Assembly: GCF_016093545.1 (NCBI RefSeq)
Contig: NZ_JADKYX010000030.1
Location: 27,811 to 91,810 of the forward strand
Direction: 5' to 3'
DNA: 64,000 nt
Source: Massilia rhizosphaerae
GTDB taxonomy: Bacteria > Pseudomonadota > Gammaproteobacteria > Burkholderiales > Burkholderiaceae_D
Numbering within the stretch: position 1 is the first letter of the stretch; each line of letters opens with the position of its first letter. The position numbers and the translations under genes were made by a program. Under the pieces are notes generated by a model that worked only from the letters and a program-made list of their open reading frames with translations, had not been told where the DNA came from and searched no databases. Below, piece by piece: positions 25,189 to 34,356 of the stretch.

Positions 25189-25721
25189 CTTCCATCCTGT
25201 TGACACCCTCTTCACCTTGTGATGTAGTTCAACTAACTCCAGACGCGGTTAGTGAGCCATATCAATCCCCTGTATTCACACAAGATCTTGTTATGGCCGC
25301 CCCTCTGATCTAGGGGGAAAACCGTTTCAACAGTACGCCCTCCTGCACGGAATTTAGCTATAGTTGGCAGAAACGCCATGTACGTTTCTTATGATATTTG
25401 CTGAACAGCAAAATTGGCATGGAAAATTCGGCAATCAAGGGGCGTTTGGCTTATCTTCCACACATCACGAAAGGGGTCCGCTCGACATTGCAAAACAACT
25501 AACTTCCACCTCCATCGGCCCGCCTGCGCCGGTTCTTTATTGATCACGTTCGTTGCCTGTTTTTACAGGCAAATAGCCTCTCTTTGAGAGTGCAAAAATG
25601 TATGTGCAAAAAAGAATTCGTAGGTATAATTCGCCGATGTCCCGGATGCGGCTCTTAGCTTTTTGTCGTGTTTTGTGGGTTTAGTAGCAACAAAAAAAAG
25701 GTTGGTATTGGAGAAAGCAGG
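25189..25721 (+). other. Promoter and leader region of the tonB operon
   Basis: About 530 nt without a gene, AT-richer than average. A perfect hairpin TTGCCTGT/ACAGGCAA (25553-25560 with 25565-25572, TTTT loop) lies upstream of a TATAAT at 25625-25630. A weak TGTGCA about 16 nt before the TATAAT could be the -35 box. Transcription would start near 25637, about 85 nt before tonB. No Fur-box-like sequence was recognised. Confidence 0.45.
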
Positions 25722-26381
25722 ATGAATTTTTCGCATGAGAAGAACCCCGGGAAGAATTTGACTGGTATCACCATTGTCATCGTCTTGCACCTGATCGTTG
25801 CTTACGGGATCGTCACTGGTCTTGGTAAAAAGATGATCAGCAAGGTAAGCGAGGCAGTGGAAACCAAGATCATTGAAGACGTAAAACCGCCGCCACCTCC
25901 GGAGACGCCGCCCCCGCCGCCGCCGCCGGAAATGAAGGCGCCGCCTCCGCCGTTCATCCCGCCGGTGGAAGTGCAAGTGCAAACTCCGCCGCCGCAGCAA
26001 AATGTGATCGCTAACACGACGCAGGCGAAACCGGCGACGACGGAAATCATCAAGGCTCCGCCGGCACCGCCGACGCCGGCACCGGCCAAGCCGGCCGGCC
26101 CGGCCCGGACCCCGGCAGTTGCAGACTTCAATACGTGCTCGAAGCCGGAATATCCGAAATCGTCGCTGCGTAACGAAGAAACAGGTGTGTCGACGATCTC
26201 GTTCCTGATTGGAACGGACGGCGGCGTGAAGGCGGCCAAGGTCACGAAGACCAGCGGCTTCCGCGACCTGGATAAGGCTGCTCAGGTGGCACTGGGCAAG
26301 TGCCGGTTCAAGCCGGCAACCGAGAACGGCCAGCCCATCGAGTCCTGGCAGCCGGTACAGTACGTCTGGACGCTGGAATAA
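25722..26381 (+). CDS. tonB: TonB family energy transducer
   Basis: A 219-residue inner-membrane protein that carries proton-motive energy to outer-membrane TonB-dependent receptors. A short cytoplasmic N-terminus precedes one membrane anchor (ITIVIVLHLIVAYGIV, about residues 16-31). Residues ~55-100 are almost pure proline with charged interruptions and span the periplasm. The C-terminal TonB domain (about 135-219) has a YP motif (PEYPKSSLRNEETG), GVSTISFLIGTDG, and ends in VQYVWTLE. The ATG at 25722 follows GGAGAAAGCAG; an upstream ATG at 25668 would put extra residues before the anchor. It heads the tonB-exbB-exbD-exbD-TPR operon. Confidence 0.92.
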   Translation: MNFSHEKNPGKNLTGITIVIVLHLIVAYGIVTGLGKKMISKVSEAVETKIIEDVKPPPPPETPPPPPPPEMKAPPPPFIPPVEVQVQTPPPQQNVIANTTQAKPATTEIIKAPPAPPTPAPAKPAGPARTPAVADFNTCSKPEYPKSSLRNEETGVSTISFLIGTDGGVKAAKVTKTSGFRDLDKAAQVALGKCRFKPATENGQPIESWQPVQYVWTLE

Positions 26382-26465
26382 CCAGAGGCAGCGTATCGTC
26401 TCAACGTAAGATTTTCGTTGTCATTAAGTTCAGCGAACTGTTCATTTTAAATTTTTGGAGGAAGC

Positions 26466-27404
26466 ATGTTTAAGAATACCCGTTTGTCCGCTACCGTAGC
26501 GGCTCTCCTGTTCTCGGTCACTGCGGCATCGGCACTGGTGTCCGCTCCGGCCTTCGCCGACGCTCCGGCCTCGGCAGCAGCGAGCGCACCGGCAGCGGCA
26601 CCGGCAGCTGACGCAGCAGCACCGGCAGCCGACGCTGCCGCAGCGGCACCGGCACCGGCAGCAGCACCGGCAGCTGGCGGCGAAGCCAAGAAGGAAGAAG
26701 TCGAGAACCCGTTCGGCCCCTCGGCCGTGTGGAATGGCGGCGTCGTCTCGCGCATGACCCTGATCATCCTGTCGATCATGTCCATGGGCTCCTGGTACAT
26801 CATGATCACCAAGCTGCTCGACCAGATGAAGATCTTCAAGCAGTCGAAGGAAACCAACCAGAAGTTCTGGAAAGCACCGTCGATCGCCGCTGGCTCGGCT
26901 CAACTGACCGATGGCTCGCCGTTCCGCTTCATCGCTGAAACCGGCACCAAGGCAACCCAGCACCACGACGGCGCCCTGCTCGAGCAGATCGACCTGTCGA
27001 CCTGGGTGACCATGCAGATCCAGCGCGCCGTGGACAAAGTCCAGTCGCGTCTGCAAGATGGCCTGTCGTTCCTGGCAACCGTCGGTTCGACCTCGCCGTT
27101 CATCGGTCTGTTCGGTACCGTCTGGGGTATCTACAACGCACTGACGAACATCGGTATGACCGGTAACGCGTCGATCGACAAGGTCGCAGGTCCGGTGGGT
27201 GAAGCACTGATCATGACCGCATTCGGTCTGTTCGTTGCAGTTCCGGCCGTTCTGGGCTACAACTGGCTGGTTCGCCGCAACAAGGCCGCAATGGAAGACG
27301 TCCGCTCGTTCGGCGCTGACGTGCACTCGGTCCTGATCTCGGGCGCCATGCACACGTCGGAAGCTGCACGTGCCGCCGGCGCTACTGCTAAAAAGGTTGG
27401 CTAA
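26466..27404 (+). CDS. exbB: MotA/TolQ/ExbB proton channel family protein with Ala/Pro-rich N-terminal extension
   Basis: A 312-residue inner-membrane subunit of the TonB energising complex. It opens with a signal-like segment (TVAALLFSVTAASALVSAPAFA, about residues 10-31), followed by a low-complexity Ala/Pro run to about residue 75. The core then has the first channel helix (MTLIILSIMSMGSWYIM), a large cytoplasmic loop, and two helices near FIGLFGTVWGIYNAL and ALIMTAFGLFVAVPAVLGY. E. coli ExbB is about 240 residues, so the N-terminal extension accounts for the extra length; it would lie in the periplasm. A GGAGGAAG precedes the ATG. exbD follows after 3 nt. Confidence 0.93.
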   Translation: MFKNTRLSATVAALLFSVTAASALVSAPAFADAPASAAASAPAAAPAADAAAPAADAAAAAPAPAAAPAAGGEAKKEEVENPFGPSAVWNGGVVSRMTLIILSIMSMGSWYIMITKLLDQMKIFKQSKETNQKFWKAPSIAAGSAQLTDGSPFRFIAETGTKATQHHDGALLEQIDLSTWVTMQIQRAVDKVQSRLQDGLSFLATVGSTSPFIGLFGTVWGIYNALTNIGMTGNASIDKVAGPVGEALIMTAFGLFVAVPAVLGYNWLVRRNKAAMEDVRSFGADVHSVLISGAMHTSEAARAAGATAKKVG

Positions 27405-27407
27405 ACC

Positions 27408-27836
27408 ATGGCAATGAGTGTTGGCTCCGATAGCGGAGAAGAAGATGCAGTGATGTCAGAGATCAACACCACGCCCCTCGTGGACGTGATGCTGGTTCTC
27501 CTGATCATCTTCCTGATCACCAGCCCGGTTGTCCTCCACCTGCAGAAGATTAACCTGCCGATCGAGACCAACCAGCCTGTCAAGACCACGCCGGAAGACG
27601 TGAACATCTCCGTCAACAAGGACGGAGAGATCTACTGGAACCAGAAGCACCTGGCGAACACCGACGAACTGTTCGATTTCCTGGCCAAGGAATCGGTGAA
27701 ACTGCCGCAGCCGGAAGTGAAGATCCGTGGCGACCAGCAGACCCGCTACGAAGCGATCGGCAAAGTGCTCTACACGGCCCAGCGTGCCGGGATTCAGAAG
27801 GTCGGTTTCATCACCGAACCGCCTGATAAGGGCTGA
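27408..27836 (+). CDS. exbD: Biopolymer transporter ExbD (first copy)
   Basis: A 142-residue inner-membrane protein with one N-terminal helix (LVDVMLVLLIIFLITSP) and a periplasmic domain. Asp26 in NTTPLVDVML is the conserved proton-carrying aspartate. It works in the ExbB channel and passes energy to TonB. It follows exbB by 3 nt and differs clearly from the second exbD in the periplasmic part (only the helix motif and fold agree), so this is an old duplication rather than a recent copy. An internal ATG at 27414 is a possible alternative start. Confidence 0.93.
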   Translation: MAMSVGSDSGEEDAVMSEINTTPLVDVMLVLLIIFLITSPVVLHLQKINLPIETNQPVKTTPEDVNISVNKDGEIYWNQKHLANTDELFDFLAKESVKLPQPEVKIRGDQQTRYEAIGKVLYTAQRAGIQKVGFITEPPDKG

Positions 27837-27914
27837 TCCAACAGGACGCAACCCGCCAGCGTGATAGCTTTACACGGCTGTCACGCTGGTTCCCAAGATT
27901 TGAAAGGAAACACC

Positions 27915-28346
27915 ATGGGTATGAACGTTGGTTCGTCCGGTGCTAAATCAGCAGATCCGGAACCGATGATGGAAATGAACATGACGCCGCTGATCGACGT
28001 CATGCTGGTGCTGATCATCATGATGATCATTACCATTCCAAAACAAAACCATTCGGTTAACTTGAACATGCCGGTTGGCAACCCGCCGCCGCCGACCAAG
28101 GAACCGGTTGTGATCACGATCGACGTGGACTTCGACGGTACGATTCTCTGGGATAACGTCCCGGTTCCGGATCGCGCCACCCTCGAAGCAAAGCTGGCCA
28201 ACGTGGCAGCCCAACCTGATCAGCCGGAAGTGCACCTGCGCCCGAACAAGCTGGTCGAGTACAAGGTTGTCGCCGGCGTGATGGCAGCGGCCCAGCGTCT
28301 TGGCGTGACCAAGATCGGTATGGTCGGTAACGAACAGTTCCAGTAA
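27915..28346 (+). CDS. exbD: Biopolymer transporter ExbD (second copy)
   Basis: A 143-residue ExbD paralogue. It has the conserved aspartate Asp28 in NMTPLIDVMLVLIIMMIIT and a proline-rich segment (NPPPPTKEP) just after the helix, then the periplasmic ExbD domain ending in RLGVTKIGMVG. Tandem exbD genes occur in the Ton systems of several proteobacteria, where the second copy can be needed for only some substrates. The ATG at 27915 is preceded by GAAAGGAAACACC. It follows the first exbD after 78 nt. Confidence 0.92.
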   Translation: MGMNVGSSGAKSADPEPMMEMNMTPLIDVMLVLIIMMIITIPKQNHSVNLNMPVGNPPPPTKEPVVITIDVDFDGTILWDNVPVPDRATLEAKLANVAAQPDQPEVHLRPNKLVEYKVVAGVMAAAQRLGVTKIGMVGNEQFQ

Positions 28347-28357
28347 ATCGCTTTGGC

Positions 28358-28390
28358 TATAATGAACACGGCAGGGTTTCCCTGCCGTGT
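28358..28390 (+). promoter_or_regulatory. TATAAT box adjoining a strong hairpin between exbD and the TPR gene
   Basis: TATAAT (28358-28363) is followed two bases later by a perfect 11-bp stem (28366-28376 with 28380-28390, loop TTT) and then CTATTTTG. The hairpin probably ends or weakens the tonB-exbBD transcript, while the TATAAT may start a separate transcript for the TPR gene whose 5' end would itself be the hairpin. Confidence 0.5.
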
Positions 28391-28416
28391 CTATTTTGAA
28401 TGAAAGAATTTCGCTA

Positions 28417-29649
28417 ATGTCCAAATTCCGCCTCGCACACCTCGGCCTCGTTCTGGCCGCACTCGGATTCACCGCCGCCGCTCCGGTCGTTGGCCTGGCT
28501 CCCGCCTATGCGGCTGAGACCGTTCGCCCGGAAATCGGCAAGCCTCTGGTGGAAGCCCAGCATCTGATGAAGTCGGGCAAGAACAAGGAAGCGCTTGCCA
28601 AGCTGCGCGAACTCGACAAAATCAGCGGCAAGTCGGCGAACGAAAGCTACCTGATCGAACGCACCCGCGCCGGCGCCGCGACGGGCGCCGGCGATTACGA
28701 TACGGCCGCCAAGTCCTTCGAATACCTGATCAGTTCTGGCAAGCTGCCGGCCAGCGAAAAAGCCCAGGTGTCGGAAGGCCTGATCAGCATCTACATGCAT
28801 GCCGGCGACCTCAACAAGGCCAATGCCGCGATCGAACGCCAGCTCAAGGAACATGACGATCCCAAGCTGCGCGCCTACCTCATGCAGAACTATTACAAAC
28901 AGGGCAACATCAAGGCCCTGGAAAATGAACTGCATGCTGCCGAGAAGAATGGCCGCCTGAGCGAAGACCAGTTGGGCATGCTGGCCAACATCCAGCTCAA
29001 GAAGAACGACAAGGCCGGCTACGTCAACACCATCGAGAAACTGGCCGCCAACTATCCGAAAGCCCAGTACTGGAACGACCTGCTGAACCGCGTGCAGGGC
29101 AAACCGGGCTTCTCGGGCCGCCTGGCCGTGGACGTCTACCGTCTGAAGCTGGCCAACAACCTGATGAAGAAGCCGAGCGAGTTCATGGAAATGGCCCAGC
29201 TCGTGCTGCAGGCCGGCGCCCCGGCTGAAGCCCTCAAGGTCATCGACAAAGGCTACAAGGCAGGCGCACTGGGCACCGGTCCGGACGCCGCGCGTCACCA
29301 GCGTCTGAAGGATCTGGCCGAGAAGAACCTGGCCGAGCAGAACAAGACCCTGGCCGCGACCGAAGCCCAGTTGCGCAAGGACGGCGACAACGACGGCCTC
29401 GCCGATCTGGGTTACGCACTGGTGCAGTCGGGCCAGGCCGACAAGGGTCTCAAGATGATGCAAGCGGCCTCCAAGGCCGGTGACCTGAAGCATCCGGAAG
29501 ACGTCAAGCTGCACCTGGGCGAAGCCTATGCCGTCGCCGGCAAGAAGCAGCAAGCCATCAATACCTTCAAGTCCGTCGGCGGTGACGACGGCGCGGCCGA
29601 CCTGGCCCGCTACTTCATCATGGCGATCAACAAGCCGATCTCCGGCTAA
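28417..29649 (+). CDS. Secreted tetratricopeptide-repeat protein of the Ton operon
   Basis: A 410-residue protein with an N-terminal signal peptide (LAHLGLVLAALGFTAAAPVVG, cleavage near AYAAE, about residue 32) and helical repeats over the rest, of the TPR type (LVEAQHLMKSGKNKEALAKL, DYDTAAKSFEYLISSGKLPA, AGDLNKANAAIERQLKEHDD). It would act in the periplasm as a protein-binding scaffold, possibly assisting TonB-dependent uptake, since TPR proteins follow exbBD in related genomes. The role is inferred from position only. The start at 28417 begins the signal peptide; an ATG at 28387 would add ten residues. A terminator follows at 29694. Confidence 0.8.
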   Translation: MSKFRLAHLGLVLAALGFTAAAPVVGLAPAYAAETVRPEIGKPLVEAQHLMKSGKNKEALAKLRELDKISGKSANESYLIERTRAGAATGAGDYDTAAKSFEYLISSGKLPASEKAQVSEGLISIYMHAGDLNKANAAIERQLKEHDDPKLRAYLMQNYYKQGNIKALENELHAAEKNGRLSEDQLGMLANIQLKKNDKAGYVNTIEKLAANYPKAQYWNDLLNRVQGKPGFSGRLAVDVYRLKLANNLMKKPSEFMEMAQLVLQAGAPAEALKVIDKGYKAGALGTGPDAARHQRLKDLAEKNLAEQNKTLAATEAQLRKDGDNDGLADLGYALVQSGQADKGLKMMQAASKAGDLKHPEDVKLHLGEAYAVAGKKQQAINTFKSVGGDDGAADLARYFIMAINKPISG

Positions 29650-29693
29650 GTTCCCCTGCTTTACGCCTGACGGCCGCCCGCGGCGGCCGCACG

Positions 29694-29727
29694 AAGCGCA
29701 GCCCGCTATTGCCGGCTGCGCTTTTTT
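29694..29727 (+). terminator. Rho-independent terminator after the TPR gene
   Basis: A stem AGCGCAGCC/GGCTGCGCT with a 10-nt loop runs straight into a T6 tract. It lies about 45 nt after the TPR gene stop and ends the Ton operon. Confidence 0.85.
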
Positions 29728-29805
29728 GTAGGCCAAGTCATTGCGCTGTGCAACATGTCCTTTGCCGTATAATCTGGTATTTCGCCTAGAAGCACGAACC
29801 ATCCA

Positions 29806-30777
29806 ATGAAGGTATTTCGCGGACTTCCCAACGACAGGGCACGCGCGCCTTGCGCTCTCACGATCGGCAACTTCGACGGTGTCCACCGCGGACACCAGGC
29901 GCTGCTGGCACACGTGACCGCGAGCGCCCGCCGGCTCGGACTGGAAGCCGCCGTGATGACCTTCGAGCCCCATCCGCGTGAATATTTCGCGGCGCGCAGC
30001 GGCGATATGTCGAAAGCCCCCGCGCGCATCGCCAACCTGCGCGACAAGCTCGAATCGCTGGAGCAAGCCGGCGTCGACCGCGTCATCGTCGAGCACTTCA
30101 ACGAGCATTTCGCGTCGATGTCGCCGGCCGAGTTCACGGCGCGCGTGCTCGTCGAGGGCCTGCACGTGAAATGGCTGATGGTCGGCGACGACTTTTGCTA
30201 CGGCGCCCGCCGCGCCGGCAATGTCGCGCTGCTCGCCGAGGCCGGCAAGCGCCACGGCTTCGAAGTGCACAGCTTGCCCGCCGTGCTGCACGACGCCACC
30301 CGGATCTCGTCCTCGGCCGTGCGCGCCGCGCTCGCCGCCGGCGACTTCGACACCACGCGCGCCCTGCTCGGCCACCCATATTCGATGTCCGGCCACGTCA
30401 TCCACGGCCAGAAGCTGGGCCGCACGCTGGGCTTTCCGACCTTGAACCTGCGCGTCGCGCACCGCCCCGCGCTGGCCGGCATCTTCGTCGTGCAGGTGCA
30501 CGGCCTGGCCGAGGGGCCGCTGCCGGCCGTGGCCAGCCTGGGGGTGCGCCCCACCGTCGAGGACGCGGGCCGGATGCTGCTGGAGGTCCACGTCTTCGAC
30601 TGGGACCAGCCGTGCTACGGCAAGCTCGTGCGCGTGGAATTCCTCACCAAGCTGCGCGACGAGGAAAAATACATCGACCTGCCGACGCTCACCGCAGCCA
30701 TCGCACGCGATGCCCAGCAGGCGCGCGCCTGGTTCGCCCGGCGCGCCGGCGCGCTCACGGCCACCGACCGAATTTGA
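29806..30777 (+). CDS. ribF: Bifunctional riboflavin kinase / FAD synthetase RibF
   Basis: A 323-residue enzyme that phosphorylates riboflavin to FMN and adenylylates FMN to FAD. The N-terminal FAD synthetase part has the nucleotidyltransferase motif TIGNFDGVHRGHQALL (about residues 20-35) and the late ISSSAVRAAL; the C-terminal flavokinase part begins GHVIHGQKLGRTLGFPTLNL, with the PTLN motif. The length is normal. A TATAAT at 29768-29773 lies about 33 nt before the start. ribF followed by ileS and lspA is a widely conserved order. Confidence 0.96.
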   Translation: MKVFRGLPNDRARAPCALTIGNFDGVHRGHQALLAHVTASARRLGLEAAVMTFEPHPREYFAARSGDMSKAPARIANLRDKLESLEQAGVDRVIVEHFNEHFASMSPAEFTARVLVEGLHVKWLMVGDDFCYGARRAGNVALLAEAGKRHGFEVHSLPAVLHDATRISSSAVRAALAAGDFDTTRALLGHPYSMSGHVIHGQKLGRTLGFPTLNLRVAHRPALAGIFVVQVHGLAEGPLPAVASLGVRPTVEDAGRMLLEVHVFDWDQPCYGKLVRVEFLTKLRDEEKYIDLPTLTAAIARDAQQARAWFARRAGALTATDRI

Positions 30778-30860
30778 CCAGGTCTCCCGCGGCCTCGCCT
30801 CCGGCAACGACCGCGCCGTCCCGTCATCACGAACAACAGCAGTCCACTTAAGAAACCACC

Positions 30861-33749
30861 ATGTCCGATACCAAGCAGGGCCAGAAAGGCCAACAAGGCA
30901 ACAAGAAGCCGGAAAGCAAATACCCGGTCAACATGACCGATACCCCCTTCCCGATGCGCGGCGACCTCGCCAAGCGCGAGCCGGGCTGGGTCAAGCAATG
31001 GCAGGACAAGAAGATCTACCAGCGCATCCGCAAGGCGGCCGCCGGCCGTCCGAAATTCGTGCTGCACGACGGTCCGCCGTACGCGAACGGCGACATCCAC
31101 CTGGGCCACTCCGTCAACAAGATCCTCAAGGACATGGTCGTCAAATCGCGCACCATGGCCGGCTACGACGCCCCCTATGTGCCGGGCTGGGACTGCCACG
31201 GCATGCCGATCGAGATCCAGATCGAAAAACAATTCGGCAAGAACCTGCCGACGGCGGAGGTGCTGCAAAAGGCGCGCGCCTACGCGCTGGAGCAGGTCGA
31301 CCGCCAGCGCGCCGGCTTCATCCGCCTGGGCGTGCTGGGCGAGTGGGACAACCCGTACCTGACGATGAACTTCAGTAACGAGGCCGACGAGCTGCGCGCC
31401 CTCGGCACGATGCTGGAGAAGGGCTATGTCTATCGCGGCCTGAAACCCGTGAACTGGTGCTTCGACTGCGGCTCGGCGCTGGCCGAGGCGGAAGTGGAAT
31501 ACCAGGACAAGCGCGACCCGGCGATCGACGTCGGCTTCCCGTTTGCCGAGCCCGAAAAAGTCGCGCAGGCGTTCGGCCTCGATGCCCTGCCCGCCGGCGC
31601 CGGCTTCATCGTGATCTGGACGACGACCCCGTGGACGATCCCGTCGAACCAGGCGCTGAACATGCACCCCGAGGTGACGTATGCGCTCGTGAAGACCGAC
31701 CGCAACGGTAGCCCGGTGCTGCTGATCGTTGCGAAGGACCTGGCCGAGAGCGTCCTGCAGCGCTACAAGCTCGAAGGCGGCATCGTCGCGACGACGACCG
31801 GCGACAAGCTGGCCGGCATCCGCTTCAAGCACCCGCTGCACGCGGCCGATCCGTTCTTCGACCGCACGTCGCCCGTCTACCTGGCCGACTACGTGACCAC
31901 CGACAGCGGCACGGGCGTCGTGCACTCGGCGCCGGCCTACGGCCTGGAAGACTTCCAGTCGTGCAAGGCGCACGGCATGAAGGACGACGAGATCCTGAAG
32001 CCCGTGATGGGCGACGGCCGCTTCGCGAGCACGCTGCCGCTGTTCGGCGGCATGACGATCTGGGAAGCGTCCAAGCCGATCTGCAACGCCCTGTCCGAAG
32101 CGGGCGCCCTGTTCGAACTGAAGATGTTCGACCACAGCTATATGCACTGCTGGCGTCACAAGACCCCGATCGTCTACCGCGCGACGAGCCAGTGGTTCGC
32201 GGGCATGGACGTCAAGCCGAAGGACGGCTCCCCCACGCTGCGCGAATCGGCGCTGGCCGGTATCGCCGAGACGCAGTTCTTCCCCGACTGGGGCCAGGCG
32301 CGCCTGCAGGGCATGATCGCCAACCGTCCGGACTGGACCCTGTCGCGCCAGCGCCAGTGGGGCGTCCCGATGGCCTTCTTCCTGCACAAGGAGACGGGCG
32401 ACCTGCACCCGCGCACGCCCGAACTGCTGGAGCAGGTGGCCAAGCTGATCGAAGAAGGCGGCATCGACGCCTGGCACAAGCTCGATCCGCGCGACCTGCT
32501 CGGCGATGAGGCCGCGATGTACGAAAAGAACCGCGACACGCTGGACGTGTGGTTCGACTCCGGCACGACGCACCAGACCGTGCTGCGCGGCTCGCACGCG
32601 GCGCAGTCGCACTTCCCGGCCGACCTGTACCTGGAAGGCTCGGACCAGCACCGCGGCTGGTTCCACTCGTCGCTGCTGACGTCGTCCATGCTGAACGGCC
32701 GCCCGCCGTACAAGGCGCTGCTGACGCACGGCTTCACCGTCGACGAGCATGGCCGCAAGATGTCGAAGTCGCTCGGCAACGTGCTGTCGCCGCAGAAGAT
32801 CAGCGACACGCTGGGCGCCGACATCCTGCGCCTGTGGGTCGCGTCGACCGACTACACGGGCGAACTGGCGCTGTCCGAGGAGATCCTGAAGCGCGTGACG
32901 GAGGCATATCGCCGCATCCGCAACACGCTGCGCTTCCTGCTCGCGAACACGTCGGACTTCGATCCGGCCAAGAACGCCGTGCCGGTGGCCGAGATGCTCG
33001 AGATCGACCGCTACGCGCTGGCCGAGACGGCGCGCCTGCAGGCCGACGTGGCGGCGCACTTCGAGCGCTACGAATTCCACCCGGTCGTCGCGCGCCTGCA
33101 GAACTTCTGCTCGGAAGACCTGGGCGGCTTCTACCTCGACATCCTCAAGGACCGCCTGTACACGACGGGCGTGAACTCGCACGCGCGCCGCTCGGCGCAG
33201 ACGGCGCTGTGGCACATCGCGCACGCCCTGTTGCGCATCATGGCGCCGATCCTGTCGTTCACGGCCGAGGAAGCGTGGGCCGTGTTCGCGGGCGCGCAAG
33301 CCTACCGGGACAGCGACGAGACGATCTTCACGCAGACGCTGTGGACCTTCCCGGCCATCGAGGACGCCGCCGCCCTGCTGGACAAGTACGCGTTGCTGCG
33401 CGCCGTGCGCGCCGACGTCACCAAGCAGCTGGAAGAAGTGCGCGCGTCCGGCGCGATCGGCTCGTCGCTGCAGGCGGAGCTGGCGCTCAAGGCCGCGGGC
33501 GACAAGTACGCGGCGCTCGCCAGCCTGGGCGACGACCTGAAGTTCGTGTTCATCACGTCGCAGGCCGCCGTCGACCAGGTTGCCGATGCGGCGGCGGAAA
33601 CGGTCGCCGTGACCCCGTCCGACGCCGCCAAGTGCGAACGCTGCTGGCACTACCGCCGCGACGTGGGCCACGACCCCGCGCATCCGGGCCTGTGCGGACG
33701 CTGCACGAGCAACCTGTTCGGCGACGGGGAGCAGCGCCGCTTCGCCTGA
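30861..33749 (+). CDS. ileS: Isoleucyl-tRNA synthetase
   Basis: A 962-residue class I aminoacyl-tRNA synthetase charging tRNA-Ile. The HIGH-type motif appears as DIHLGHS (about residues 78-84) and the KMSKS motif at residues 633-637 (RKMSKSLGN). Between them lies the editing domain that clears valine-charged tRNA. The C-terminal zinc finger is intact: CERCWHYRRDV and CGRCTSNLFG. It is of normal length for the bacterial type with this C-terminal zinc domain. It begins 83 nt after ribF and is followed by lspA. Confidence 0.97.
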   Translation: MSDTKQGQKGQQGNKKPESKYPVNMTDTPFPMRGDLAKREPGWVKQWQDKKIYQRIRKAAAGRPKFVLHDGPPYANGDIHLGHSVNKILKDMVVKSRTMAGYDAPYVPGWDCHGMPIEIQIEKQFGKNLPTAEVLQKARAYALEQVDRQRAGFIRLGVLGEWDNPYLTMNFSNEADELRALGTMLEKGYVYRGLKPVNWCFDCGSALAEAEVEYQDKRDPAIDVGFPFAEPEKVAQAFGLDALPAGAGFIVIWTTTPWTIPSNQALNMHPEVTYALVKTDRNGSPVLLIVAKDLAESVLQRYKLEGGIVATTTGDKLAGIRFKHPLHAADPFFDRTSPVYLADYVTTDSGTGVVHSAPAYGLEDFQSCKAHGMKDDEILKPVMGDGRFASTLPLFGGMTIWEASKPICNALSEAGALFELKMFDHSYMHCWRHKTPIVYRATSQWFAGMDVKPKDGSPTLRESALAGIAETQFFPDWGQARLQGMIANRPDWTLSRQRQWGVPMAFFLHKETGDLHPRTPELLEQVAKLIEEGGIDAWHKLDPRDLLGDEAAMYEKNRDTLDVWFDSGTTHQTVLRGSHAAQSHFPADLYLEGSDQHRGWFHSSLLTSSMLNGRPPYKALLTHGFTVDEHGRKMSKSLGNVLSPQKISDTLGADILRLWVASTDYTGELALSEEILKRVTEAYRRIRNTLRFLLANTSDFDPAKNAVPVAEMLEIDRYALAETARLQADVAAHFERYEFHPVVARLQNFCSEDLGGFYLDILKDRLYTTGVNSHARRSAQTALWHIAHALLRIMAPILSFTAEEAWAVFAGAQAYRDSDETIFTQTLWTFPAIEDAAALLDKYALLRAVRADVTKQLEEVRASGAIGSSLQAELALKAAGDKYAALASLGDDLKFVFITSQAAVDQVADAAAETVAVTPSDAAKCERCWHYRRDVGHDPAHPGLCGRCTSNLFGDGEQRRFA

Positions 33750-33802
33750 CGCACCGGCGCCCCGGGCCACGCGCCCGGGGTTCTCAATTCACGACCATCG
33801 AC

Positions 33803-34324
33803 ATGGCCACCAAAAAAAAACCAACATTCTCCGCCGTTTCGTCGCGCTCGAGCGGCAGCCTCGCTCCCTGGCTCGGCATCGCCTTCATCGTCATCCTGCT
33901 CGACCAGATCAGCAAGATCACCATCACGCGCACCTTCATGCACGGCGAGGAAAAGCCGATCACGAGCTTCTTCAACCTGGTGCTCGCGTATAACCCGGGC
34001 GCGGCGTTCAGCTTCCTGTCGAACCAGGGCGGCTGGCAGCGCTACCTGTTCGCCGGCATCGCCATCGCGGCCGTCTGCTTCATCATCTACCTGCTGCGCA
34101 AGCACGCGGGCCAACGCATGTTCTGCTGGGCGCTCGCGCTGATCATGGGCGGCGCCCTCGGCAACCTGATCGACCGCGTCGCCTACGGCCACGTGATCGA
34201 CTTCCTCGATTTCTACTGGCGCGGCCTGGGCCACTTCCCGGCCTTCAATGTCGCCGACACCGGCATCACGATCGGCGCCTTCCTGTTCATCGTCGACGAA
34301 CTGCGCCGCGTGAACAAGCACTGA
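33803..34324 (+). CDS. lspA: Lipoprotein signal peptidase (signal peptidase II)
   Basis: A 173-residue inner-membrane aspartyl protease that removes signal peptides from diacylated prolipoproteins. Four membrane helices are visible. Conserved blocks are DQISK, NPGAAFSFL, GGALGNLIDR (first catalytic Asp) and FNVADTGITIG (second catalytic Asp). A basic, lysine/serine-rich N-terminal tail of about 20 residues precedes the first helix. It lies 53 nt after ileS, and coaBC begins 32 nt downstream. Confidence 0.95.
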   Translation: MATKKKPTFSAVSSRSSGSLAPWLGIAFIVILLDQISKITITRTFMHGEEKPITSFFNLVLAYNPGAAFSFLSNQGGWQRYLFAGIAIAAVCFIIYLLRKHAGQRMFCWALALIMGGALGNLIDRVAYGHVIDFLDFYWRGLGHFPAFNVADTGITIGAFLFIVDELRRVNKH

Positions 34325-34356
34325 GCAACACCGAACATCGCATCGCGGAGGATTTC

